A DNA stretch of 64,000 nucleotides from an uncultured Eubacteriales bacterium (GTDB lineage Bacteria > Bacillota > Clostridia > Christensenellales > Aristaeellaceae): positions 22,848 through 86,847 of the forward strand of contig CADCFG010000019.1 of the NCBI GenBank assembly GCA_902800625.1, given 5' to 3'. Positions 24,928 through 33,193 of the stretch are shown here, piece by piece (the first letter of the stretch is position 1; every line of letters starts with the position of its first letter). The notes under the pieces are model-generated. The model did no database searches and was not told the DNA's origin. It saw only the letters and a list, made by a program, of their open reading frames with translations. Made by a program: the position numbers and the translations under genes.

Positions 24928-25461
24928 TCACCGGATGACGTAGGCGTCCACGATCTCGCCCACGTACATCGTGTGGCAGTCCCGGTTCGCCAGCGGCGCG
25001 GTGCCGGGCACGTCCCGGGGGTACATCCGCTCGCGGATGTCCGCGGGGATGCGGTCAAGGTCCTGGTCCTGGGTGTAGAGGATTTTGCACTCCAGCGTCA
25101 GCGGGTACTGCCGCACGCCGGGGGTGTGGATCGTCCGCGCGTCCTCCAGCTGAAGCCCCGCCGCCTCCACCTTGTCGATGTTGAAGCCGGACTGCCCGCC
25201 GCAGACGCGGTTGATGGTTCCGTCCACCCCGTCCAGCGGGATGCTGACGGTGAACTCGCCCGTGCTGTCCAGCTGGCCCTTGGTGTAGCGCCCCTGGCGG
25301 ACGTACACGTGGAAGGTGGGTCGGCTCCACAGCGTGCCCAGGTGGCCCCAGCCGATCACCATGGCGTTGAACTTGTCGCCGTCGGTGTTCAGCAGCACGC
25401 CCCTGGGGATGGCGCTGATGATTTGGCCGGCGTAATCGTTGACATGGATGGTTTCCTTCAT
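24928..25461 (-). CDS. Flavin reductase-like FMN-binding split-barrel protein
   Basis: 177 residues. IPRGVLLNTDGDKFNAMVIG (about 18-37) and GQLDSTGEFTVSIP (about 62) are typical of the flavin-reductase-like split barrel, which binds FMN and reduces it with NAD(P)H or acts as an electron carrier. AAAGGAG precedes the ATG at 25461. It overlaps the GNAT gene by four bases. Confidence 0.88.
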   Translation of the reverse strand: MKETIHVNDYAGQIISAIPRGVLLNTDGDKFNAMVIGWGHLGTLWSRPTFHVYVRQGRYTKGQLDSTGEFTVSIPLDGVDGTINRVCGGQSGFNIDKVEAAGLQLEDARTIHTPGVRQYPLTLECKILYTQDQDLDRIPADIRERMYPRDVPGTAPLANRDCHTMYVGEIVDAYVIR

Positions 25462-26018
25462 GCTTCCGCACTCCTTTCACGGTTCGCCGCTTGCGGCCCG
25501 ACCGCAAGCTCATACATGCTGAAGGGGATGGTGCCGGTGGTGGGATAGGTCAACTCGAAATCCCCGCGCCAGCGAAACCCGAAGCCCTCGTAGAGCCTTC
25601 GCCCCGGCAGGTTCCAGGTCAGCGTGTCCAGGCGGATCACCCGGTCGCCCCCGGAGCGGGCCGCCTCCACCGCCCTGCCCAGCAGCGCCCTGCCCAGGCC
25701 GCGGCCCTGGAAGTCGGGATGCACGGCCAGCAGGTGGATAACGCCCGCCCTGCCCGCTTCGGCTTCCGTCTCCCAGGGCACCCGGTCGTACCCCGCGCCC
25801 TGGGCGTGGTTCAATATGAACGCCCCGGCGATCCGGCCGTCCTCCCCGGCCAGGAACATCTCCGAACGGTCGATGGCCGGAGCGATGTCCTCCCGCGTGG
25901 GATAGACGCCCTTCGTCCAATAGGGGCAGTACGGCCGTCCCTGCATTTTGTCGATCAGGTCGTGGTAAAACGTCAGGACGTCCCTGTCCTCGCCGACCCT
26001 TGCCGCCCGTATAACCAT
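25458..26018 (-). CDS. GNAT N-acetyltransferase
   Basis: 186 residues. HLLAVHPDFQGRGLGRALLG (about 92-111) is the acetyl-CoA-binding motif A (Q/RxxGxG/A); NLPGRRLYEGFGFR near 135 is motif B. Acceptor unknown. Its stop overlaps the flavin reductase start (ATGA). Confidence 0.92.
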   Translation of the reverse strand: MVIRAARVGEDRDVLTFYHDLIDKMQGRPYCPYWTKGVYPTREDIAPAIDRSEMFLAGEDGRIAGAFILNHAQGAGYDRVPWETEAEAGRAGVIHLLAVHPDFQGRGLGRALLGRAVEAARSGGDRVIRLDTLTWNLPGRRLYEGFGFRWRGDFELTYPTTGTIPFSMYELAVGPQAANRERSAEA

Positions 26019-26045
26019 CGCGCGTCCTCTCGCCCTCCAAATCGC

Positions 26046-26606
26046 TTACTTTCCCCGGATGAACGCGTCGATCCGTGCCATGGTTTGCTCCAGCGTCCGC
26101 AGGTCGTATATCACGTCCCCGGTCTCCAGGGAGTGGTTGGCCTCCTCGGTCAGGTGGAGAGGGACGCCCTTCTCCCGGCAGGCGGCTGCGATGGTCCCCG
26201 TGTCCGCCCAGGGGTCGGCGGTGCCGTGGAAGGCGACGGCGTCACCCCGGACATATTGGAACGTCTCCGCCAGCGGCGTGAGCAGCACGTTCTTCACCGC
26301 CAGGTCCCTCTCCAGCGCGTAGCGGGACGCCACGACCGTGCCGATGCTCTTGCCGATGAACAGGATGTCGCCCCAGGCCGCCCAGTCCACGTCCGCCAGC
26401 ATTTCCACGGCCTGCTCCCAGGCGATTTCGACGCTTGCGCGCAGCTTGTCCCCGTCGCCGCGCACCCTCTCCGGGAAGCCCGCGTAGGGCACGGGCCGCA
26501 CTTCGCAGCCCGCCGTCCTTGCCAGCTTCGCCGCGTAGTACAAAAGGGGCTTGTCGCAGTGATAGCCGATGCCCGGAAACAGCACCGCCAGACGTCCTTT
26601 ATCCAT
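26046..26606 (-). CDS. Small alpha/beta hydrolase
   Basis: 186 residues, without a cap domain. VLFPGIGYHCDKPLLYYAAK is the N-terminal strand and loop, FIGKSIGTVVASRY (about 90-103) the nucleophile elbow with serine, FHGTADPWAD (about 130) the acid and EEANHSLE (about 160) the histidine. GGGAGAAACGG precedes the ATG. The substrate is unknown. Confidence 0.82.
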   Translation of the reverse strand: MDKGRLAVLFPGIGYHCDKPLLYYAAKLARTAGCEVRPVPYAGFPERVRGDGDKLRASVEIAWEQAVEMLADVDWAAWGDILFIGKSIGTVVASRYALERDLAVKNVLLTPLAETFQYVRGDAVAFHGTADPWADTGTIAAACREKGVPLHLTEEANHSLETGDVIYDLRTLEQTMARIDAFIRGK

Positions 26607-26661
26607 CCGTTTCTCCCCTGTATCGTTCGATTGCGCCGCCCGGTTCGCGCGCTTCACGGCC

Positions 26662-26895
26662 CTATCCGGCATAATCGCAGCCGGCCCTGTCCGGGCCCGT
26701 CGCGCCGGAGGTATAGCGGGCGTTGAACGCCATGTTGATCTCCCTGAGCTCCCGTCGACCCTCGATATAATCCTGATACATCCCGATCAGCCCCGGGCTG
26801 CAGCCGTCGCAGGCGCCGTCGATGTTGCCGATGGACTCCGCCACGATCTGCTCCCTCTCCTCGCGGGTGGTGTCCGCGATCAAAATGCTCTTCAT
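26662..26895 (-). CDS. Conserved small protein of unknown function
   Basis: 77 residues; SILIADTTREEREQIVAESI then GACDGCSPGLIGMYQDYI with two close cysteines. From memory, similar small proteins occur in many gut Clostridia, but no function is known to me. GAGGGAG precedes the ATG. It lies between the zinc-ribbon and hydrolase genes in the same run. Confidence 0.72.
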   Translation of the reverse strand: MKSILIADTTREEREQIVAESIGNIDGACDGCSPGLIGMYQDYIEGRRELREINMAFNARYTSGATGPDRAGCDYAG

Positions 26896-27002
26896 GGATC
26901 TCCCTCCCCTCGCTCATGCGCCCAGGTCCTTTTGGCGTCCTCCCGCCTCATCCGGCAGGCCAACCCCCTTCCGCCTCACTGAAAGCCTCCGTCAGCGGCT
27001 GC

Positions 27003-27278
27003 TCATCGCTTTGCCCGGCACGCCGGACAGTATTCCGGCCAGCGTTTTTCAGACGACGCGAAGGTGAATTCCCTTCCGCAGCGGCGGCACCTCCGCCGGA
27101 TCGTCTCCACCGGCCGATGCTTCGCCCGGCATTCCTGGCAAAGGTCCGGCCAGTGCTGCACCTCCTCCGGGAGGGTAAAGGTCTTCCCGCACACCTTGCA
27201 GGTCCTCGTGATCATCCCGGCTGTCCGGGCCTTCCCGCCTCCGGCAAACAGCGCCTTCAACCAGTTCAACAAGGCCAT
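27003..27278 (-). CDS. Double zinc-ribbon protein
   Basis: 91 residues with two copies of the same unit: CKVCGKTFTLPEEVQHWPDL ending CQEC, and CRRCGREFTFASSEKRWPEY ending CPAC, each a CxxC...CxxC knuckle for one zinc. A basic N-terminus (MALLNWLKALFAGGGKAR) could touch membrane or nucleic acid. It matches the small zinc-ribbon domain family that includes stand-alone proteins of unknown role. GGGGAGG precedes the ATG. Confidence 0.85.
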   Translation of the reverse strand: MALLNWLKALFAGGGKARTAGMITRTCKVCGKTFTLPEEVQHWPDLCQECRAKHRPVETIRRRCRRCGREFTFASSEKRWPEYCPACRAKR

Positions 27279-27300
27279 GCGCCTCCCCTTTCCACCGGCT

Positions 27301-27624
27301 TCAGATCCGGTTTTTCAGTATGTCCGCGGCCAGCTCCAGCATATGGATTGCGGCCTCCCGGACGGCGGTGATCTCGTCATAGACCGAATCCTCGGACAGC
27401 ACGCCCACCTTCACGCCGTCCGGAATGGGCGCCTCGCGATCGGCGTGCCAGTCCTCGCTGCCATAGTACCGGAACAGCTCCGTCATGTCGTCCTTCAGCG
27501 CGTCCATCCGGTCCAGCTGCCGTTCCAGCGCCTCCGTCGCCCGGTGACACGCGTCCAGCGCGGCTTCCATCCGTTCGATCCTCTCGATCGCGCCGCCAAG
27601 CTCCTCCTGCCGAACCCTGGTCAT
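27301..27624 (-). CDS. DUF4298 protein
   Basis: 107 residues, mostly helical and probably coiled-coil from 5-55 (ERMEAALDACHRATEALERQ), with RYYGSEDWHADRE and GVLSEDSVYD as DUF4298 hallmarks. Function unknown. It lies between the zinc-ribbon and DUF2974 genes with about 20 and 110 bases on either side. Confidence 0.85.
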   Translation of the reverse strand: MTRVRQEELGGAIERIERMEAALDACHRATEALERQLDRMDALKDDMTELFRYYGSEDWHADREAPIPDGVKVGVLSEDSVYDEITAVREAAIHMLELAADILKNRI

Positions 27625-27732
27625 GGTTTCCTCTCGTCCTTTCCGTGCGTCCTTTCTGTGCGCGTCGGCAGCCCTGTCCCGGCCCCTGCGGCCCTCTATG
27701 GCCCCGGGGCGTGGCGCGTCCCTGCCCGTCCG

Positions 27733-28860
27733 TCAGTCGTCGCGGCCCAGGTCCTTCCGGATCCTGGAGGAGATGTACTCGGCCACCGCCTGGCCGCCGC
27801 TGGCCCCCAGCTTCTGGATAAACGACAGGGCCTCCTGCTGCTTCGCCCGGGGCAGCTTCACCATCGCCGCAAGGATGGCCTCCGCGCTCCTCCACTTCTG
27901 CTGGCCGATCTCCCGGAAGCTGTCCGCCCCGGTGGACTCGAACAGCGAAAACACGATCTCCGTCATGGCTCGCCGGGCCTCTTCGTCGTTATGGTCCAGC
28001 CATTCGCTCAAAAACCGCCGGAACCACCGGCTCGCATCGGACAGTTCGGCTCCGACGAAACGATTGCGTGAAACCTCCCAGCTGAAGCCGTCGTGCTGGA
28101 AGATGCCGTTCTGCGCGCTCTTGACCACGCGGTTCTCGGCCAGCGAAGAGAGCATCAGCCCGATGATGGAGGTTTCCGGGATGATTCGGACGAGCTTCGG
28201 CAGGATCCGCCGATAGCCCTCGGTCTGGAGCATCTCCTCGTGGAAGCCGGGCCCGTCGTTGTTGTAGACGGCCAGCAGCCGGTCCTGCAGCGCCGGCTCG
28301 CAATGGGCCGCCGCGTAAACCGCCATGTTGCCGCCCTTGGAATGGCCGCCCACATGGATCGCGCCGTCCAGCCGGCCGCCCACCCGGTTCAGGTATGCCG
28401 CGCTCCTGCGCTGCCCCTCGGTGTCCCGCAGGAAGCTGAGGTTGGCGTCCTCGCGCCAGCCCACCAGCGTCCCGTCGGTGCCGCGAAACGCCACATAGGC
28501 GCTCCCGTCCGGCAGCAGGAACGTCACGGCGGCAAACTGCATCGCCTGTTCGGTGTCGGTCTCGTCCTGGTACCAGCACAGCTTCACGCCCCGAAAGCGC
28601 TCACCCTCCAGCATCTTTTCCATCAGGAGCGGCGCCCTGGCCGTGAAGGATTTGCTCTCCAGGATCTCCTCGCGATCGTGGGTTTGGAAGAAGGCGTCCG
28701 CGGCGTCCCGCAGCGGAACCGCCCGGGCGTCCATGGACAGGATTCCCCTGAAATCCGTATAGACCAGCTCCGAAAGCACGAGGTTGTCCACCTCGTTGAA
28801 CGGATCGACGGCCAGGGGCACGTCGCAGCGCCACTCAAGGTAGTCAAGGATATTCGCCAT
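27733..28860 (-). CDS. DUF2974/Mbeg1-like lipase-fold protein
   Basis: 375 residues from ATG 28860 with GGGAGGA upstream. MANILDYLEWRCDVPL at the start and VGGHSKGGNMAVYAA (about 175) with the GxSxG elbow are characteristic of DUF2974, an alpha/beta-hydrolase-like family in Firmicutes; AFRGTDGTLVGWREDANL near 130 resembles the lipase class 3 pattern. Probably a lipase or esterase; no signal peptide. First gene of the run down to 23620. Confidence 0.87.
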   Translation of the reverse strand: MANILDYLEWRCDVPLAVDPFNEVDNLVLSELVYTDFRGILSMDARAVPLRDAADAFFQTHDREEILESKSFTARAPLLMEKMLEGERFRGVKLCWYQDETDTEQAMQFAAVTFLLPDGSAYVAFRGTDGTLVGWREDANLSFLRDTEGQRRSAAYLNRVGGRLDGAIHVGGHSKGGNMAVYAAAHCEPALQDRLLAVYNNDGPGFHEEMLQTEGYRRILPKLVRIIPETSIIGLMLSSLAENRVVKSAQNGIFQHDGFSWEVSRNRFVGAELSDASRWFRRFLSEWLDHNDEEARRAMTEIVFSLFESTGADSFREIGQQKWRSAEAILAAMVKLPRAKQQEALSFIQKLGASGGQAVAEYISSRIRKDLGRDD

Positions 28861-29056
28861 GCTCTGTCCTCCCATTTCCGCGGCCTCTCCGCGCCCCATC
28901 GGGCTGCCGAAGGCCGTTCATTCCATCCCCTCGGCCGCAGCCGGGCCGTCCGGCCAGGCGCTCCGCCCGACGGCCCGAACCCACATTCATATGGGAAAGC
29001 ACAGCTCCATTCCCGCCTTCGGGAGCCGCCGACCCGGAAAGTCCGCTCTCCCAACC
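28861..29056 (-). promoter_or_regulatory. Long untranslated leader of the DUF2974 gene
   Basis: About 190 bases between the promoter and ATG 28860, GC-rich, with no convincing reading frame. It may fold, but I found no known riboswitch pattern. Confidence 0.4.
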
Positions 29057-29085
29057 ATTATACCGTCTGCAAAAGGAATCGGCAA
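29057..29085 (-). promoter_or_regulatory. Promoter of the DUF2974 operon
   Basis: Minus strand TTGCCG (29080-29085), 17-base spacer, TATAAT (29057-29062). Confidence 0.6.
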
Positions 29086-29098
29086 CCACTATTTTCTC

Positions 29099-29127
29099 TT
29101 GTGTTTGCGCCTGATTTACGGTATAAT
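29099..29127 (+). promoter_or_regulatory. Promoter of the iron alcohol dehydrogenase
   Basis: TTGTGT (29099-29104), 17-base spacer, TATAAT (29122-29127), about 50 bases before the ATG. Confidence 0.65.
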
Positions 29128-29176
29128 GGCAAAAATCATAACCGCACGACCGACTCAATCCATCGGGAGGGATTCC

Positions 29177-30352
29177 ATGAACAACTTTAACTTCTATTCC
29201 CCCACCTACTTCGCCTTCGGCAAGGATCGCGAACAGGACGTCGGCGCGCTGGTGAAGCGCTTTGGCGGCACGAAGGTACTCATCCACTACGGCGGCGGCA
29301 GCGTGGTGCGCTCCGGGCTGATGGAGCGGGTGAAGGCCTCGCTGGACGAGGCTGGCATCGACCACGTGTCCCTGGGCGGCGTGAAGCCGAACCCCCGGAG
29401 CGGCCTGGTGTACGAGGGCATCGACCTGGCCCGGAGCGAGGGCGTGGACTTCATCCTCGCCGTGGGCGGCGGCAGCACCATCGACTCCTCCAAGGCCATC
29501 GCCGCGGGCGCGGTGTACGACGGCGACTTCTGGGACTTCTACACCGGCAAGCCCATCGAAAGGGCCCTGCCCGTGGGCACGGTGCTGACCATCGCCGCGG
29601 CGGGCAGCGAGGGCAGCCCAGACTCCGTCATCACCAACGAGCACGGCATGTTCAAGCGCGGCGCCAGCGGCGACGCCATCCGGCCCCGCTTCTCCGTGCT
29701 GAACCCGGCGCTGACCCAGACCCTGCCGCCCTACCAGACGGCCTGCGGCATCACCGACATCCTGGCCCACCTGTACGAGCGCTACCTGACCAACACGAAG
29801 GAAGTGGAGGTCACCGACCGGATGATCGAGGCGCTGATGCTGACCATGGTCCACGAGGGCCCGCGGGTGATCGAAAACCCCGACAACTACGAGGCCCGGG
29901 CCAACATCATGTGGGCGGGCATGATGGCCCACAACAACTCCTGCGGCGTGGGCCGCAGCCAGGACTGGAACAGCCACAACATCGAGCACGAGCTGTCCGC
30001 GCTCTACGACTGCGCCCACGGCGCTGGCCTGGCCGTGACCATGCCGGCGGTGTTCAGCTATGTGCTCAACCACGACGTGATGCGCTTTGCCCAGGTGGCC
30101 GTGCGGGTGTGGGGCTGCGCGATGGACTTCAACCATCCCGAAGCCACCGCCCGGGCGGGCATCGAGGCCCTGCGCCGCTTCCTCACCGACCTGGGCATGC
30201 CCCGGAACTTCTACGAGCTGGGCGCTCACGAGGCCGACATCCCCAAGCTGGTGGACGCGCTGTGCAACGGCGACGGCCGCCCCGGCCACATCACCGGCTT
30301 CGTGACGCTGAACCAGGAGGATTGCGCGAATATCTATCGAATGATGATATAG
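29177..30352 (+). CDS. Iron-containing alcohol dehydrogenase (butanol-dehydrogenase type)
   Basis: 391 residues, the family length. VGGGSTIDSSKAIAAG near 95 binds the dinucleotide; GITDILAHLYERY near 190 (Asp, His) and SHNIEHELSALYDCAHGAGL near 262-281 supply the metal-binding histidines. It reduces aldehydes to alcohols with NAD(P)H, as in solvent-forming Clostridia. GGGAGG precedes ATG 29177. Monocistronic between its promoter and the terminator at 30373. Confidence 0.93.
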   Translation: MNNFNFYSPTYFAFGKDREQDVGALVKRFGGTKVLIHYGGGSVVRSGLMERVKASLDEAGIDHVSLGGVKPNPRSGLVYEGIDLARSEGVDFILAVGGGSTIDSSKAIAAGAVYDGDFWDFYTGKPIERALPVGTVLTIAAAGSEGSPDSVITNEHGMFKRGASGDAIRPRFSVLNPALTQTLPPYQTACGITDILAHLYERYLTNTKEVEVTDRMIEALMLTMVHEGPRVIENPDNYEARANIMWAGMMAHNNSCGVGRSQDWNSHNIEHELSALYDCAHGAGLAVTMPAVFSYVLNHDVMRFAQVAVRVWGCAMDFNHPEATARAGIEALRRFLTDLGMPRNFYELGAHEADIPKLVDALCNGDGRPGHITGFVTLNQEDCANIYRMMI

Positions 30353-30372
30353 CCGGCCCTTTGCCGCACGAT

Positions 30373-30402
30373 AAAGAGCAGCCCCCAGCGGGGCTGCTCT
30401 TT
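30373..30402. terminator. Bidirectional terminator
   Basis: AAAGAGCAGCCCC / GGGGCTGCTCTTT, perfect 13-bp stem and 4-base loop between the dehydrogenase and the convergent AraC-type gene. The T run is only three bases. Confidence 0.7.
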
Positions 30403-30413
30403 GCGCGCTCTGC

Positions 30414-31268
30414 TCAATCGATCATCGTGGCGCGGAACTGGGACGGCGAGCACCCCTTCACCTTGCGGAAGGCCCGGTTGAAGGAGGAGATGCTGGAGAA
30501 GCCGGATTCAAAGGCGATGTCGATGATGTGCAGCTTGGGGTTGGGGAACAGGCTCTCCGCCAGCTTGATGCGCTCGGTGGTGAGGAAGTCCACGAAGGTC
30601 ATGTTGGTGTAGCCCTTGAACAGGTGGGCAAAGTGGGACTTGCTGACGCCCACCTCGCTGGCCACCTCGTTCAGCGTCAGGGGCTTGACGCAGTTCTCGG
30701 CGATGTACAGGCAGGCCTCGGCCATCAGCTTCATGTTGGCCTGCTCCGTGCTGGCGCCGGCGGCGGCGTCCGGCTGGGCGGACATGCACAGCCGCCCCAC
30801 CCGGGCGAAGAACTCCAGCAGGCTGGCGTAGGCGCGCACCTCCCGGAAGGGATCGTCGGAGTGGTAGCTCTCGTCGATGGCCCTCACGCAGCGCAGCCTG
30901 TCCTCGCTGGCTGCGTCCCCCGGCACATGGCGCACGCAGTTGCAGCGGGACAACTGGGGCAGCACGCGGCTCAGCTCCCCCATCACCGCCAGCAGCGCGA
31001 TGGGGAACTGGATGATCAGGAAGGAGTCCTCCGTCACATAGTGCACCGCGTGCAGGTCGCCGGAATAGACGATGGCGATGTCGTTCTCGGCCAAGGCGTA
31101 GCGGGTGAAGTTGATGGTGGCCGCGTTGCCGTCCCTCAGGCTGACCAGCACCTCCACATAGGGGTGCCAGTGCACGGTATCAAAATAATTCGTATCCACC
31201 TTGCGGGACACGTTGATCTTCGAGCCGCCGCTGAATATCAGGTTCTCGTAATACTTGTTGATTCCCAT
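30414..31268 (-). CDS. AraC-family transcriptional regulator
   Basis: 284 residues from ATG 31268 (two other in-frame ATGs, 31274 and 31295, lie upstream). The N-terminal cupin-like domain contains DTVHWHPYVEVLVSLRDGN (about 30-48), the usual sensor; the C-terminal double helix-turn-helix (about 190-284) has LTLNEVASEVGVSKSHFAHL and IIDIAFESGFSSISSFNRAF. It is divergent from the oxidoreductase-ABC locus and probably activates it on binding a sugar. Confidence 0.93.
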   Translation of the reverse strand: MGINKYYENLIFSGGSKINVSRKVDTNYFDTVHWHPYVEVLVSLRDGNAATINFTRYALAENDIAIVYSGDLHAVHYVTEDSFLIIQFPIALLAVMGELSRVLPQLSRCNCVRHVPGDAASEDRLRCVRAIDESYHSDDPFREVRAYASLLEFFARVGRLCMSAQPDAAAGASTEQANMKLMAEACLYIAENCVKPLTLNEVASEVGVSKSHFAHLFKGYTNMTFVDFLTTERIKLAESLFPNPKLHIIDIAFESGFSSISSFNRAFRKVKGCSPSQFRATMID

Positions 31269-31321
31269 GGTCATGCCCTCGTGTGACGTTCCCATATCAG
31301 GTTGCTCAATCGTTTACATAT

Positions 31322-31349
31322 ATTTTATCATACATTTTCAGTTTTTCAA
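31322..31349 (-). promoter_or_regulatory. Promoter of the AraC-type gene
   Basis: Minus strand TTGAAA (31344-31349), 16-base spacer, TAAAAT (31322-31327). The whole 31269-31499 interval is AT-rich for this genome; a TATGAT/TATTAT -10 for the rightward operon is near 31458-31466 without a clear -35, as expected for an AraC-dependent promoter. Confidence 0.5.
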
Positions 31350-31499
31350 GTACCGACGTCTTTTTGCGTTCAAAGCGCATTCGCGCCTCAACAAATCTTC
31401 GCAATTTATGCGCAGGCCCTTCGGATTTTCTGAACAACGTTAAGTCTGTGAACGTGATATTATGATCGTGTAATCAAGCATATGCGACAGGAGGCTGCC

Positions 31500-32651
31500 A
31501 TGCGGACGTTCAACGTGGGCCTGCTGGGCTGCGGCGTCATCAGCCGCACCTACGCGGCGGACATCAAGGCGTTCTATCCCCGGCTGAACATCGTGGCCTG
31601 CGCGGACGTGAACCGCTCGCTGGCAGAGAAGCTGGCCCGGGAATTCGACATCCCCAAGGCCTGCGTGACCGAGGAGCTGCTGAAGGACGAGGCGGTGGAG
31701 ATCGTCGTCAACCTGACGCCGCCCCAGCTGCACGTGGCGCTGGACCGGCAGATCATCGCAGCGGGCAAGCACCTGTTCAGCGAAAAGCCCTTCGCCCAGA
31801 GCGTTTCCGCCGCCCGGGAGATACTCACCCTGGCGGAAAAGGCGGGCGTGCAGGTGGGCTGCGCGCCGGACACCTTCCTGGGCTCCGGGCTGCAGAGCCT
31901 GCGCTGGTACCTGGACAGGGGCCTGATCGGCAAGCCCTTCTTCGTCACCGCCAACATGACCACCTTCGGCTACGAGACCTGGCACCCCAACGTGGAGCCC
32001 TTCTACAAAAAGGGCGCGGGGCCCCTCTACGACATGGGACCCTACTACCTGTCGGCCATCGTTTCGCTGCTGGGACCCATCGAATCCGTCGCGGCCTACG
32101 GCGCCCGGGGCCTCGAGAGGCGCCATCTCTACCTGGGCCCGCGCGCCGGGGAGGAAATCGCGCCGGAGATCCCCACCCACTACACCGCGATCCTTCGGCT
32201 GGTGAGCGGCGCGGTGGTGAACCTGAACGTCAGCTTCGACATCTACCGCTCGACGCTGCCGATGTTTGAAATCTACGGTGACGGCGGCACGCTGACCTAT
32301 CCCGACCCCAACTTCGGCGGCGGCGCGCCCAGGGTGTACCGCAAGGAGCAGTACCTCGACCCCCTGTTCCGGGACACGGACGAGGCCCGCGCCCGGAAGG
32401 AGACCTTCTACGAGCTGCCGGAGCTCTTCCCCAGGCCCAAGGACTATTCCCGGGGCATCGGCGTGCTGGATTTGGCCAAGTCCATCGAGACGGGGCGGCC
32501 GAACCGGGCCGGCGGCGAGCTGGCGACCCACGTCACAGAGGCCATCGAGGGCCTGATCGAGTCGGCGGAGACCGGCGCGTTCTACCGGATGTGCACCAGC
32601 TGTGAAATTCCCGAACCCATTGAACCGGGCCAGGCGCTCGGCGAAATATAG
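31500..32651 (+). CDS. Gfo/Idh/MocA-family oxidoreductase
   Basis: 383 residues. VGLLGCGVISRTYAADIKAF (about 5-24) is the NAD(P)-binding GxGxxxxxY loop and EKPFAQSVSAAREI (about 95) the EKP motif. Members oxidise or epimerise sugars, inositols or sugar acids. ATG 31500 with ACAGGAGG upstream is chosen over 31482. It is first in a rightward operon with a VOC protein and a sugar-type ABC transporter, so it probably acts on the imported compound. Confidence 0.92.
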   Translation: MRTFNVGLLGCGVISRTYAADIKAFYPRLNIVACADVNRSLAEKLAREFDIPKACVTEELLKDEAVEIVVNLTPPQLHVALDRQIIAAGKHLFSEKPFAQSVSAAREILTLAEKAGVQVGCAPDTFLGSGLQSLRWYLDRGLIGKPFFVTANMTTFGYETWHPNVEPFYKKGAGPLYDMGPYYLSAIVSLLGPIESVAAYGARGLERRHLYLGPRAGEEIAPEIPTHYTAILRLVSGAVVNLNVSFDIYRSTLPMFEIYGDGGTLTYPDPNFGGGAPRVYRKEQYLDPLFRDTDEARARKETFYELPELFPRPKDYSRGIGVLDLAKSIETGRPNRAGGELATHVTEAIEGLIESAETGAFYRMCTSCEIPEPIEPGQALGEI

Positions 32652-32675
32652 TTGAAAGAGCAGAGGAGGATATTT

Positions 32676-33140
32676 ATGGCAGGAGTTGTTGGAACGCACC
32701 TGTTCGCGCAGGTGGGCTTTATCGTCAAGGACGTGGAGACGACGAAGCGCAAGTGGGCCGCCTTCCTGGGCGTGGACGTGCCCGAGACCCAGCCCGTGGG
32801 CGATTATTCGGTGACCGGCACCACCTTCATGGGCCAGCCGGCGCCGGAAGCGGACTGCCTGATGGCCTTCTTCGACGTGGGCCCTGGCCTGCAGCTGGAG
32901 CTGATCCAGCCCAACGAGGCGCCCTCCACCTGGAGGAACTTCCTGAACGAGCACGGCGAGGGCATGCACCACATCGCCTTCCAGGTACGCGATTCCGCCC
33001 AGCAGGTGAAAAACGCCGAGGCGGCGGGCCTGAAGCTGGTGCAGCACGGCGTGTACGGCGACGGCGGCGGCGAGTACAACTACTTGGACGCGCCGGAGCT
33101 GAAGTGCATCGTGGAACTGCTGGAGAGCTACGAGAAGTAG
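32676..33140 (+). CDS. VOC-family protein (epimerase/glyoxalase-like)
   Basis: 154 residues from ATG 32676 (AGAGGAGG upstream). Two betaalphabeta-beta-beta units are visible; FAQVGFIVKDVETTKRKWAA begins the first, and GEGMHHIAFQVRD near 100 provides metal-ligand His-type residues, with late ELLES glutamate. It resembles methylmalonyl-CoA epimerase-like VOC proteins. In this sugar locus it is more likely an isomerase or epimerase of a keto-sugar. Confidence 0.85.
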   Translation: MAGVVGTHLFAQVGFIVKDVETTKRKWAAFLGVDVPETQPVGDYSVTGTTFMGQPAPEADCLMAFFDVGPGLQLELIQPNEAPSTWRNFLNEHGEGMHHIAFQVRDSAQQVKNAEAAGLKLVQHGVYGDGGGEYNYLDAPELKCIVELLESYEK

Positions 33141-33193
33141 CCCACAGCATGATATAGTCAGTCAAACCAAACGACATCAAGGAGGCAATCACC